Assembly (NCBI GenBank): GCA_049999725.1
Contig: JBNGIS010035364.1
Location: 1-21,690 of the forward strand
Reading direction: 5' to 3'
From: Haplomitrium mnioides
Taxonomy: Eukaryota > Marchantiophyta > Haplomitriopsida > Calobryales
Length of the DNA: 21,690 bases
Below the pieces are notes generated by a model that saw only the letters and a list, made by a program, of their open reading frames with translations, was not told the origin of the DNA and did no database searches. Of the stretch, positions 9,816-17,870 are shown piece by piece. Every line of letters starts with the position of its first letter. The first letter of the stretch is position 1. Position numbers and translations under genes: made by a program.

Positions 9816-9828
9816 GATTCGATATCAA
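9816..9828 (-). other. copia-2 primer-binding-site-like sequence
   Basis: On the minus strand TTGATATCGAATC matches 9 of 13 bases of TTGGTATCAGAGC, complementary to initiator Met-tRNA, the usual primer of plant copia elements. Its place just upstream of gag fits. If correct, the 5' LTR begins at 9829 and runs to higher coordinates. Confidence 0.4.
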
Positions 9829-10069
9829 GCATATTCTATCGCTTTGGTAAAATTTCATCAAGGATCTGAAATTGCCAAATATATGTATGATTTTTAAAAT
9901 CACAAATATTTCCAAATAAATCACACTAAAACTTATTTGGAAGTTTGCTCAATGACAGACATATGTGATGCTTTGTATGTAACTTTGTCTCTCACTTCTG
10001 CAGTGGAATTGAGGTTCTTCTTTTCTCATAGTAGAACCGGTCTTTGTTTTATATGAGTATCTCTCTTAT

Positions 10070-10250
10070 GCTACCTAATTTTGTTTTGTTGATTGGTCTT
10101 TATTCAATTTTGATTTTATCATATGGCTGTATTGTTTTACCAAATTGCGTTTTAGTGATCAACAACTTCTCTTGCTAGTTTTGTTTTGGTGAGCATACAC
10201 CTTTCTTTGTTAGTTTTGTTGAATATACTTCTTCTCCATTGTTTTTTCTT
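10070..10250 (+). repeat. Degenerate repeat with TAGTTTTGTT words
   Basis: Related words CTAATTTTGTTTTGTTGA (10076), CTAGTTTTGTTTTGGTGA (10175) and TTAGTTTTGTTGAATA (10209) recur with variable spacing. This is low-complexity, T-rich material of a kind common in LTR or leader regions. Confidence 0.4.
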
Positions 10251-10856
10251 TTGCTACATACTTCCTCCAAATTATATCTTGACATTCATGCTAATTAATT
10301 TTTATTGATTTTTTTCTTAGCAATGAGGTATTCAATCAACCTTTGTGTAGGTTGGCAGGTGTTCTCTTCTAACATAATTCAACAATGTCCTTCAACAATT
10401 ACATTTAGAGATTACAAATTCCTTGTTAGAAGATTCTAGTGTCCATGTTTATGTTCTAGTTAGAATTCAATGTAATAAGATTAGAAAGTTGGGAAAATTT
10501 TCCAAAATTTGGGAAACCAAGACTTCATCAAAGCATAAGAAGATAAGTGAATCTTATCAAATGCACTCAAGGATTTTTTGTAAATTTTTATACATTATTA
10601 TATGTTTTGCTCATGTGTTTGTTTTTGTAAAGTGTTATTATAATAAATTTTTAAAATGATCAAGAGAAGCCTGCCTAGGACCAAAATGATAAGCTCTTCA
10701 AAAGTGATTTGATAAGAAAGAGACATAATCAAGGAAATAAGTTTTCCAATCCACTGAAGACAAAGAAATTTGGTGTCTAACATCCATGGAAATTTATGGA
10801 AAAAGACATAGAAATTCACTAAATAAATGCATGGGATATAGCAAGAGATTTTGGAG

Positions 10857-10927
10857 GCTCCTCTCTCTCTCTTCTCTTCTCTTGCGGCTGTCCTCTTTCT
10901 CTCTTCCCTTTCTATTGCTCTCTCTTT
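10857..10927 (+). repeat. CT-rich pyrimidine tract
   Basis: About 70 bases of CTCTCT, TTCTCT and CCTCTTTCTC with few purines. This is simple-sequence DNA; the charged ORF on the opposite strand (KGREKEDSRKRREERER) is its by-product. Confidence 0.7.
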
Positions 10928-12100
10928 GGCAGCTATTCTTCCATATTACTTGAATAATGATGGAAGAATGGAATTTAAAGAATGTGAGAGTGCATTGCAC
11001 AGAATGATCCAATCTCTCACAGAGTGTAGATTTGTACATTGAGAATCTTTGTTTTGCATCAAATGTGTGGTGTGAACTTGATTCTATAGCATTGTGTGCC
11101 TTTGAGCTTGTTCAAATTTGTAGCTAAATTGTTAGAATTGTTTTTTATAGAAAAAACTGACTTGTAGAAGAGTTATATTATCATGATGTAATCTATGCAT
11201 GTGAAGTAGGTTCGTAGCTAAATGTTGATTAGAGAACTTTCCTCTTGTACATACATATTCTAAATGGTCAATCCTAATATCATGACATTGTGTCCCAACT
11301 TTGTTTTTTGTAGATACTCTCACAAACTTTTTTTTTTCATAGTTCCCTTGCCAATGTTTTGTTTTTGTGAATTTCTAGTTCATAGGTCTACTCATATGTC
11401 TTTGTATGTGTCCATTAGGTTCACCACCATCCAATGTTGTCATTCAAAGGGATAGCTTTACCGTCACATACAAACAAGAAGTACAACATGATATTAGGAA
11501 CCTCGAGTGTTGCCTTTGCTTAGGACTCTTTATTGCCTGATTTCAGAAAAACAAAAACATGTTTTGTCTCTTACCTTCTGCCATGTGTCTTCCTCCTTGC
11601 TTGAATACGAACTCTCATACCTGATATTAGAAATCCTCTTACTATAAGAACTATTTGCAACTCTTCTTTGTTCTATGTTTGACTTTGTAAATTACCTACC
11701 TAACTTTCTAAATCTCTCTATATTGTCTAGCTTTAAACTTGCGCTAGTTATAAGAACTATTTTCAAAATTTATCTTCCATCTGATTATGAAGCCTCTTCA
11801 ACGCCACTTGAATTGCGGAAGTTGAGCTGTTACTTTAGTCAATAGTACAATTAGTCAATGTTGCTCAACTCTTGAGTTGCCAATTGTCATCACCAAACCC
11901 AAACTCTGACCCTTTCTAAAATATGAACTCGACACGGAAGATCTACACGCATCTTGTCCACAAACTTTTGATACCTCCTAAAGAACTTGTGTTAGTGTGC
12001 ATTCAATTGATCTTTGAAGAGATATATCTGTCAAAAATACACACTACTATGATAACACGAAATGAACTACACCCAATCGGTAGAAGAAATGCAATATATT

Positions 12101-12108
12101 ATTATGAG
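12101..12108 (+). repeat. Candidate target-site duplication, left copy
   Basis: ATTATGAG, identical to 17047-17054 in direct orientation, directly precedes the left arm (AGCATGGTTCC). Caveat: these bases also partly align with the right arm's end (ATTATGAGAGC against ATTGTGAAAGC), so the match might instead be part of the arm. Confidence 0.4.
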
Positions 12109-12550
12109 AGCATGGTTCCTGACAAAAGGTCAGAAACTACTTGAAGGTGGTCTCTTCTAAGCAGTGGAGTGAGATGGAAGTAGTAAAGCTTCAGTTTTGT
12201 GTATAATGAGCGTAAAGTGTAAAAATATGTAAATAAGTACTGGTGAGGAGATTTTGGAGATCATTGGCCAAGGAGAGAAGCTTGGGTAATGAGGAAGTTG
12301 AGGTAATTTATTTTTAGAAAACAAAAATTCTTTGTAAAAACTAATCTAGGTGTCGAGGGCCAAGGCTAGCCCCTATCTATTTCTATTTCTATGTGTGTTG
12401 ATGGACATTTTGTCCAGGAGCCAGTCGAAGTGTATCGAAGGACAAGTTGCCTTGTTGTGCCCTGAACTAGATCCGTCCAGGGGCAGGAAGTTAAGCGGTG
12501 GCCTTACACCCCTCTAGGGGGCTGCCTCTCGAAGGACTCAAGGAATGAGA

Positions 12551-12560
12551 CCTTTATATA
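12551..12560 (-). promoter_or_regulatory. Outward-facing TATA box, left arm
   Basis: On the minus strand TATATAAAGG is preceded by AGTAG and followed by TCTCATTCCTTGAG, and it is conserved in the other arm. A transcript would start about 30 bases on and run left out of the structure, reaching an AATAAA signal some 240 bases later, near 12310. Confidence 0.5.
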
Positions 12561-12819
12561 CTACTTTAGCAACATTGCCGGAAACTTATGGGATATATGC
12601 AGATGCCAGGGCAACTCTCAAATGTGTGTGTGGATTTCCAGTGAGTATGGCTGTAAGAAAGGGTGCGTGGCGACGATGAATCCCTTGTAAACAAAGAAGG
12701 ATCGGCTGCGAGGCAGCCAAATGATGTGAGCCCTGCTACGACGATCGAAATGAAGAGCTGAACCCGACGAAGGACCTGTTTGAATCAATTGTGCTGCGCT
12801 GCGCCCAACTGAAGATTAC

Positions 12820-13009
12820 CTTGTTGATGAGGATTTCTGATGAAGATTGAGTTGAGACGAACTACTGCAAGGAAGGTTCGATAGCACAGAGTTTTTTTAT
12901 GACGAATGAAGGTGCTTGGGGAAATTAATCTATGGAGAATTGAGGCGATGTTGCGGATAGATCTGCGTGAGTACCTGGTGCGGAAATGCTCCTGCTGCGA
13001 AGTGATGAG
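12820..13009 (-). other. Exon-like block in left arm
   Basis: Minus strand: bounded by a pyrimidine-rich TTCCTCCTTTTGCAG acceptor-like site and an AAG|GTAATC donor-like site, 190 nt, open in one frame (LITSQQEHFRTRYSRR to NPHQQG). The same block is in the right arm. The protein is not recognised and is Arg/Ser/His rich. Most differences between the two copies change the amino acid, so it is probably not under coding constraint. Confidence 0.35.
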
Positions 13010-13235
13010 CTGCAAAAGGAGGAATTATATTGCGAAGGAATCGAAGTGAAAGAAGAACGAAGAGCATTTGGAATAAAGTGGAAATCAATCGGATCAGCGA
13101 GGAAGTGACCGATGACGAATGTCTGCTTTGCGAATAATTGGAATTGGAAGGAATTGAAGTTGTAAAGGGATAAGTAAGAATTGGAAGTGAGCGGAAGGAT
13201 GTTCCGTGAAGAGTCCGTGGTCCGTGAAGAAGGCT

Positions 13236-13905
13236 TCGAAAAGTCGCCTTCCTATGTGGGGAACCCCAGTTAAGAGGGTTTACGAAAAGGGTCCGTGTGA
13301 GGATCCGAAAGGGAATCCCCGGTTTATTGGTTCCGAAGGGAGTTCCGATGTGGGGAGCACTGGTTAATTTGGATTCCGAAGCGGCTTAATTAATCAGACA
13401 GAAAGGTGATTTATCGAAGATTTGGACGACAGGGACGTAATTGGGAAAGTTCGAATCGGGTATCTTCAAAAAGTTTGAAAGGAATCTGCGGAGCTCTTAG
13501 TTCTTACAACAAACTTTTTCACAAGTCAGGTAAACAAGCCTTCTTTAATGTTCTTACATAGAACTTTTTGATGCCTTAGTAAAATGAAGAAGCCTCTCAA
13601 GGTTTCTATATCAAGGGACATTGGCAAAAGGAAGATATATCAATGATTTGACGGAGGAAGGATGTAGAGGACGGAAAGGTGACTTATCGACAGTCTAGCC
13701 CAAAAGGAAAACCAAGTATCGAAATAGGGATAAATCGAAGATCTGGCAGGAAAGGGAAGATGGAGCTGGAAGGGCGATAAATCGAAAGCGGAGCCCACTT
13801 AAAGGGGTTCCGATCTGCCATCCGATGTGGTACACCCCAGGTAAAATGGTTCCGATTGACCTTCCTAAGTGGAGATCCCACTTAGCAGGGTTCCGAAAAG
13901 GGCTA
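13236..13905 (+). repeat. Diverged repeats with TTCCGATGTGGGGA-CCCAGTTAA core
   Basis: Copies of roughly 45-55 bp with the plan CCGATGTGGGG-A-CCC-GGTTAA-GGGTTCCGAAAAGG: near 13248 (CCTATGTGGGGAACCCCAG), 13290 (CCGTGTGAGGATCCG), 13343 (TTCCGATGTGGGGAGCACTG), 13820 (CCGATGTGGTACACCCCAG) and 13861 (CTTCCTAAGTGGAGATCCCAC). The first three are tandem; the last two are adjacent to each other. Confidence 0.6.
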
Positions 13906-14174
13906 ACAGGAGTTGCCGAAACAAAGATAGACTGCAGCTTTGGTATAGGCAGAAAGACATAGCGATTTATCAACGGGCCGGAAGAAGAAAGCGGCGCGGA
14001 AACGATGATCTATCGCAGGTTCGACAAAGAAGAAACGAGAAAGGAGCTACCGAAATGATGACAAATCTTACATCCAACTCTGGGAAGAACCAAAAATGTC
14101 AAAAAGGTGATCTAGCGCAGATCTAGCGGAGGAGGAAGCGGTGCCGAAAAGGAGATCTAGCACCGATCCAACGG
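13402..14174 (+). repeat. Diverged repeats with GGTGATTTATCGAAGATCTGGC core
   Basis: About eight copies: near 13402, 13675, 13726, 13771, 13957, 14001, 14101 and 14147. Each has a GGYGAT or GGGATAA start, then TATCG or TAGCG, then AGATCT-GG or a variant. They are spaced irregularly (25-270 bp) and scattered among the other repeat family. Confidence 0.6.
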
Positions 14175-14220
14175 GGAAAAAAAAAGGAGGTTCTTCATAG
14201 TTCTTATATAGAGGATCAAG

Positions 14221-14500
14221 GCCTTGCGGATGACGTGGCAGCTGCGAAAGTCAACGGGTCAACGGGTGGTCAACGCAACGGTCCGGCTACCCCTCTGCGA
14301 GGCGACGTCGGAGGGCGCCACAGCGGAAACGTGGCAACTCCATGGGACTTAGGAATCTGCGAGAATCTTGGCATCAATGGATTACGTGGCATTTAACGGA
14401 ACTCCAAGCATCAACGGGAATTTGGGAGATTCTTCAAGAATATTGGATCTCAGCGGAAACGTGGCACTACAAGAGAGCCCGTGGGCTTCTTCGGAGTGTA
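14221..14500 (+). promoter_or_regulatory. ACGTGGC motif cluster
   Basis: Four ACGTGGCA words at about 14233, 14329, 14384 and 14459, two of them within the identical 16-mer CAGCGGAAACGTGGCA (14321 and 14451). ACGTGGC is the core bound by plant bZIP factors (G-box/ABRE type). The tandem GTCAACGGG words at 14252-14275 also contain the W-box-like core GTCAAC. An enhancer-like role for a promoter to the right is inferred. Confidence 0.4.
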
Positions 14501-14600
14501 NNNNNNNNNNNNNNNNNNNNNNNNNNNNNNNNNNNNNNNNNNNNNNNNNNNNNNNNNNNNNNNNNNNNNNNNNNNNNNNNNNNNNNNNNNNNNNNNNNNN
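14501..14600. other. Assembly gap (100 N)
   Basis: Exactly 100 N, the conventional placeholder for a gap of unknown size. Its true length and the correctness of the join are unknown. Because it lies inside the inverted-repeat structure, the relative orientation of the two arms depends on the scaffolding. Confidence 0.98.
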
Positions 14601-14642
14601 CCAACATAAATCCAAATCGCAAGGTGGGTGAAAAGCAAAAAG

Positions 14643-14672
14643 GTATAATTCGCAAAAAGGGGAATAAAAGGG
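14643..14672 (+). promoter_or_regulatory. Possible core promoter
   Basis: GGTATAATTCG (14642) and GGGGAATAAAAGGG (14659) are TATA-like words just downstream of the ACGTGGC cluster and about 150 bases before a purine-rich open frame. Placement next to the gap limits the reading. Confidence 0.25.
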
Positions 14673-14812
14673 TCCTCACTTTGTTGCTGGGAGACCGATA
14701 GTTTTGTGTAGGAAGAGCAGTGGGAGATAGAGGAGAGAATTCTGGTGAGACCTCTGGTGAGGTGGGTGTACTTGTGAGGGAAGGCCATTGCAAGGTGGAG
14801 GTGGACTGAGGA

Positions 14813-15013
14813 GTGCTGGGAATCGTAGAGCAGGAGGCTCTGGAGGCTCAGGCTACTCAGTTGGACTCACATGTGAAGGCAGATCCCACATTTGGAGGTG
14901 GACCAACAATTAGAGGAGAAGAAAATTCTTCTAGTCTGTATTTCGTGAGGGACAGCCAAGGGGGGAGTCCTGGTGTTGCCTTAGCTTTAGCTTGTGCAGA
15001 AGATAAGTCCTAG
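14813..15013 (+). CDS. Short open frame, unknown, possibly not coding
   Basis: 66 codons, MLGIVEQEALEAQATQLD to ALACAEDKS, rich in Gln, Glu, Ala and Ser with no recognised domain, no signal peptide and no membrane segment. It follows the candidate promoter in the expected direction. No homologue is recognised, and 66 codons can occur by chance in GC-rich DNA. It may be part of a retroelement leader. Confidence 0.15.
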   Translation: MLGIVEQEALEAQATQLDSHVKADPTFGGGPTIRGEENSSSLYFVRDSQGGSPGVALALACAEDKS

Positions 15014-16110
15014 TAGCATTAGAAGAGTGTTGCTGGTTGTTTTTACTTTCTTGTGGAAAAGGGAGAGGGGTACAAGTCATTTGTCGAGCTCATGTTCTGG
15101 GGTTCTCATTGTACATGTGTGCTTCAAAAAATATACAGAGAGTTCATGTCTGTGAGGTCTCCTACTCAAGTTGTTAATTGCAGATTCATGAGGAGCAGTT
15201 TTGAGGATGGAGTATGAATTCAGAAGTTAGAGTTGGTTGGTGAATGTTTTGCAGGTTTGAAATTGAAGAAGTCAGTCAGGTAGCATTAAAGAAGTGCATG
15301 TCAGGAGTTGCATGAGTGTGTCCTGCTGGTGGGCCTGGGTTGTGAGTTCTAGATTGTGGTCTGTAGGAGGTTTAGTGACAAAATCAATTCTGCTTTAAGT
15401 TCTGTTCTATTCTATGTGTTAATTCTTAAGGAGAGAACCTTATGTGGTCAATCAGTCAGTGGATACTGGTTGGTGGGTTGCAGTAGAGCAAGGAGTGTTC
15501 AATATTGTGTGTGCTTATGGAATAGGTGGTCATTTCAACAAGAAAATAGAGTAGTGGATGGTTGGAGGAACAACAAGTGGATGTGAGATCAGGAGGGTCG
15601 TTCCATGGCTGAGTTCTCAGCATCAAGCTCTGGGGTATATTGGGTTGGAGTGCCCTGAGTATCCAGTTTGAGGGAAGTCAGGTGGTGTAATGAAGGTAGG
15701 AACTGGAGTGTTGGTCTGAGATATCCTTGCAAGTTGGGTAACTGGTTGCTTGTGAATTTCTCTGAGTCAGCTCAAGTTTAAATTCAACCTGTACATCAGC
15801 TTTCTTGTCCTAGAAGTGTAAGTCATACAGTTAGAGTAACTCTTGGCTGTTGTTCTGTGTTAGTGAGTGGTTGGAAGTATTTTTGTGTTTGATTTGTGGA
15901 GGAAAAGGGTTGTCAGGCCTAGAGTGGAGAGCGGTCCATCTATGAACTGATAGAGTGCAGTTTCAGAACTCTCTAAAGAATCTCGAAAGTCGATAAAAGC
16001 GGATTAAGAGCAGATTTCTATATAGATCTTGCGCGGTTTGATCCTTGGGTGTGCTTTTTGGGGGTTGGAGTGACATTGCTATGCTACGACACAATTTCAG
16101 GAGCCGTTGT
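15014..16110 (+). other. GT-rich interior, right part, no gene seen
   Basis: Plus strand is rich in G and T (GTGTGTT, GGTTGGTGGG words). Only a 76-codon ORF (15356-15586) with no family signal is present. The region resembles a leader or untranslated region more than coding DNA. No tandem repeat stands out. Confidence 0.35.
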
Positions 16111-16135
16111 TGTAATATAATTCCTCCTTTTGCAG

Positions 16136-16325
16136 CTCATCACTTCGCAGCAAGAGCATTTCCGCACTAGGTACTCACGCAGATATATCCGCAGCATCGC
16201 CTCAATTCTCCATAGATTAATTTCCCCAAGCACCTTCATTCGTCATCAAAAAACTCCGTGCCACCGAACCTTCCTTGCAGCAGTTCGTCTCAACTCAATC
16301 TTCATAAAAAATCCTCATCAACAAG
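16136..16325 (+). other. Exon-like block in right arm
   Basis: 190 nt between TTTTGCAG and GTAATTC, counterpart of 12820-13009. The frame stays open beyond the donor to 16585. Translation LITSQQEHFRTRYSRR to NPHQQG differs from the left copy at about 7 residues. No family is recognised; it may be a captured exon or a chance open frame. Confidence 0.35.
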
Positions 16326-16585
16326 GTAATTCTTTAGTTGGACGCAACGCAACACAATTGATTCAAACAGGTCCTTCGTCGGGTTCAGCTCTTCATTTCG
16401 ATCGTCGTAGCAGGGCTCGCATCATTTGGCTGCCTTGCAGCCGATCCTTCTTTGTTTACAGGGGATTCATCGTCGCCACACACCCTTTCTCACAGCCATA
16501 CTCACTGGAAATCCACATACACATTTGCGAGTTGCCCTGGCCTCTGCATATATCCCATAAGTTTCTGGCAATGTTGCTGAAGTAG

Positions 16586-16594
16586 TATATAAAG
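16586..16594 (+). promoter_or_regulatory. Outward-facing TATA box, right arm
   Basis: TATATAAAG, preceded by AGTAG and followed by GTCTCACTCCTTGAG, conserved with the left arm. It points right, so a transcript would run about 460 bases through the arm, then enter copia-1 antisense. AATAAA at 16837 could end it early. Confidence 0.5.
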
Positions 16595-17046
16595 GTCTCA
16601 CTCCTTGAGTCCTTCGAAAGGCAGCCCCCTAGAGGGGTGTAAGGCCACCGCTTATGGACTTCCTGCCTCTGGACGGATCTTGTTCAGGGCACAACAAGGC
16701 AACTTGTCCTCCGATACACTTCGACTGGCTCCTAGGCAAGATGTCCATCAACACACATAGAAATAGAAATAGATAGGGGTTAGCCTTGGCCCTCGACACC
16801 TAGATTAGTTTTTACAAAGAATTTTCTTTTTCTAAAAATAAAGTACCTCAACTTCCTCATTACCCAAGCTTCTCTCCTTGGCCAATGATCTTCAAAATCT
16901 CCTCACCAGTACTTATTTACATATTTTTACACTTTACGCTTATTATACACAAAACTGAAGCTTTACTACTTCCCTCTCACTCCACTGCTCAGAAGAGACC
17001 ACCTTCAAGTAGTTTCTGACCTTTTGTCAGGAACCATGCTTTCACA

Positions 17047-17054
17047 ATTATGAG
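17047..17054 (+). repeat. Candidate target-site duplication, right copy
   Basis: ATTATGAG, identical to 12101-12108. Six extra bases (TTCACA) separate it from the last base that clearly matches the other arm. Confidence 0.4.
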
Positions 17055-17155
17055 CACGAAATGGTGCAATTTACATTAAGGGGAGGAGTGCTCTCTCTCG
17101 ACTCCAATCTGCCACAGGTATAGAACTAACCCTAACTAAACTAACGAGGCTGCCA
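17055..17155 (-). other. Probable start of copia-1 3' LTR
   Basis: About 100 bases lie between the RNase H stop and the inverted-repeat structure. On the minus strand GGATGAGG then TGGCAGCCTCG (from 17155) could be a polypurine tract and LTR start. If so the LTR is cut at 17054 by the inverted-repeat insertion and should resume at 12100. No 5' LTR is in the window to confirm it. Confidence 0.3.
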
Positions 17156-17157
17156 CC

Positions 17158-17870
17158 TCATCCTAGCGGTCTATCATAGCTTGATAGTTCAATATTGCCC
17201 CTCGAGCTGAACATCTTTACACCAAGTTGCCATCTAAATTTCTGCAACTTTTCGGTTCCCAATGCCTTTGTAAAAATATTAGCAACCAGCCCTTCAGTGC
17301 TTATGTACAGCAAATCAATCACCGTGGCTAACACGTTCTGTCTCACAAAATGATAATGCATTTCAATGTGCTTTGAACGTGCATGAAAAGCAGGATTGTT
17401 AGCCAATTGAATATTGTTGATGTTGTCACAATGAACCTCACTCTAACATCCAAATCCTGCAGCAACTTCAACAACCACATTACCTTACAGGTGGCCATGG
17501 CTGCCCCTTGTACTCAGCCTCCCCACTCAATAAAGCAACTCTAGGTTGCTTTTTGCTGCTCTAGGCGATTCCAACACTTCCAAATGAAAATAAAAAACCA
17601 CTAGTGGACCTCCTATCACTGGCACTTCCTGCCCAATTTGCATATTTGAAACCACGAAGTTGAAATTCATTGTTTCTATCATAAAACATCCCAAACTAAA
17701 ATGTAGCTTTTACATACCAAAAAATTCTGTGCATTGCATCCAAATGTTGCTTCCTTGGTACCCGCATGAACTAACTTACTAGACCAACAGCATAACTCAA
17801 ATTTGGTCTGGTGATAGTGATGTAAATCAGGCTGCCTACCATCTACCTAAACCCTATTGGATCCTCAATC
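17158..17870 (-). pseudogene. copia-1 RNase H (decayed)
   Basis: Minus-strand pieces in order: YANWAGSASDRRSTSGF (near 17645-17595), SGEAEY (near 17515), then the open piece 17406-17158 with HIEMHYHFVRQNV and LVANIFTKALG, and the tail FRWQLGVKMFSSRGNIE. These are the standard copia RNase H blocks. The DADWAG active-site box reads YANWAG, so both acidic residues are changed. Stops and a frameshift lie between 17595 and 17406. Confidence 0.85.

Larger units (their letters stand above)
5040..9828 (-). mobile_element. Old, heavily decayed Ty1/copia retrotransposon (copia-2)
   Basis: The minus strand carries gag, PR, IN, RT, RH in copia order from about 9780 down to 5300, with a polypurine tract at 5041-5050 and a primer-binding-site-like sequence at 9816-9828. 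Stops and frameshifts are frequent in every domain, so the element is dead and older-looking than copia-1. Its protease block (DSNTTHTIL) and integrase end (YVGYNS) differ from copia-1, so it belongs to another copia lineage. The 3' LTR should run left from 5040 and the 5' LTR right from 9829, but I could not match the two. Confidence 0.85.
9829..12100. other. AT-rich stretch without recognisable genes
   Basis: No protein-family match on either strand. It should contain the copia-2 5' LTR, but I could not align it to the region left of 5040. It holds a T-rich degenerate repeat (10070-10250) and a CT-rich tract (10857-10927). The last part, up to 12100, may be the interrupted continuation of the copia-1 3' LTR if the inverted-repeat structure is an insertion. 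Confidence 0.4.
12109..13031 (-). repeat. Left arm of the inverted repeat
   Basis: The arm matches the reverse complement of 16114-17040 from AGCATGGTTCC at the outer end to GGAATTATATT at the inner end. By eye only 4 differences occur in the outer 196 bases and somewhat more, with a short indel near 12490, further in. Read outward (minus strand) it holds a 190-nt exon-like block (13009-12820), a TATA box (12560-12551), the near-palindrome CCCCTCTAGGGG (near 12510) and AATAAA near 12310. Confidence 0.9.
13032..14220 (+). other. GC- and purine-rich interior, left part, with two repeat families
   Basis: No protein family is recognised; ORFs here (for example 13684-13973 on the minus strand) are by-products of repeats. 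Composition is clearly richer in G and A than the AT-rich flanks. It contains the TTCCGATGTGGGGA family (13236-13905) and the GGTGATTTATCGAAGATCTGGC family (13402-14174), interleaved. Confidence 0.5.
16114..17040 (+). repeat. Right arm of the inverted repeat
   Basis: Reverse-complement match to 12109-13031, about 95% by eye. Read on the plus strand (outward): AATATAATTCCTCC, exon-like block 16136-16325, TATA at 16586, the near-palindrome CCCCCTAGAGGGG (16625-16637), AATAAA at 16837 and the end GGAACCATGCT. Homology may reach TGT at 16111 and TTCA at 17044, which would give TG...CA LTR-like ends. The arm ends about 110 bases from the copia-1 RNase H stop. Confidence 0.9.
12101..17054. mobile_element. 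Large inverted-repeat structure, probable uncharacterised element
   Basis: Two arms of about 925 bp in inverted orientation surround a 3.1 kb interior. The 8-bp word ATTATGAG lies just outside the left arm (12101-12108) and, six bases beyond the right arm, at 17047-17054, as a target-site duplication would. Arms share outward TATA, AATAAA and an exon-like block. Models: a long-TIR DNA transposon (Mutator-like elements have long TIRs and 8-10 bp duplications); two LTRs of one family in opposite orientation, as TATA plus AATAAA suggests; or a misjoin across the N gap. No transposase is seen. Confidence 0.5.

Noticed and set aside
10794-11042. Charged ORF on the minus strand and its plus-strand partner
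   Set aside because: Arises from the CT-rich tract; low complexity only.
12050-12075. Shared word ACACGAAATG / GCACGAAATG near both outer flanks (12056 and 17055)
   Set aside because: About 9-10 bases, different surroundings; could be chance and does not fit a clean duplication.
13684-14126. ORFs of 65-92 codons on both strands in the GC-rich interior
   Set aside because: They run through the diverged repeats in several frames at once, as expected of high-GC repeat DNA with few stops.
14342-14793. ORFs spanning the gap
   Set aside because: Their middle is N; length is artificial.
16130-16585. 151-codon ORF in the right arm as a real gene
   Set aside because: The left-arm counterpart is open only for the first half, differences are mostly amino-acid changing, and no family is recognised; kept only as an exon-like block.
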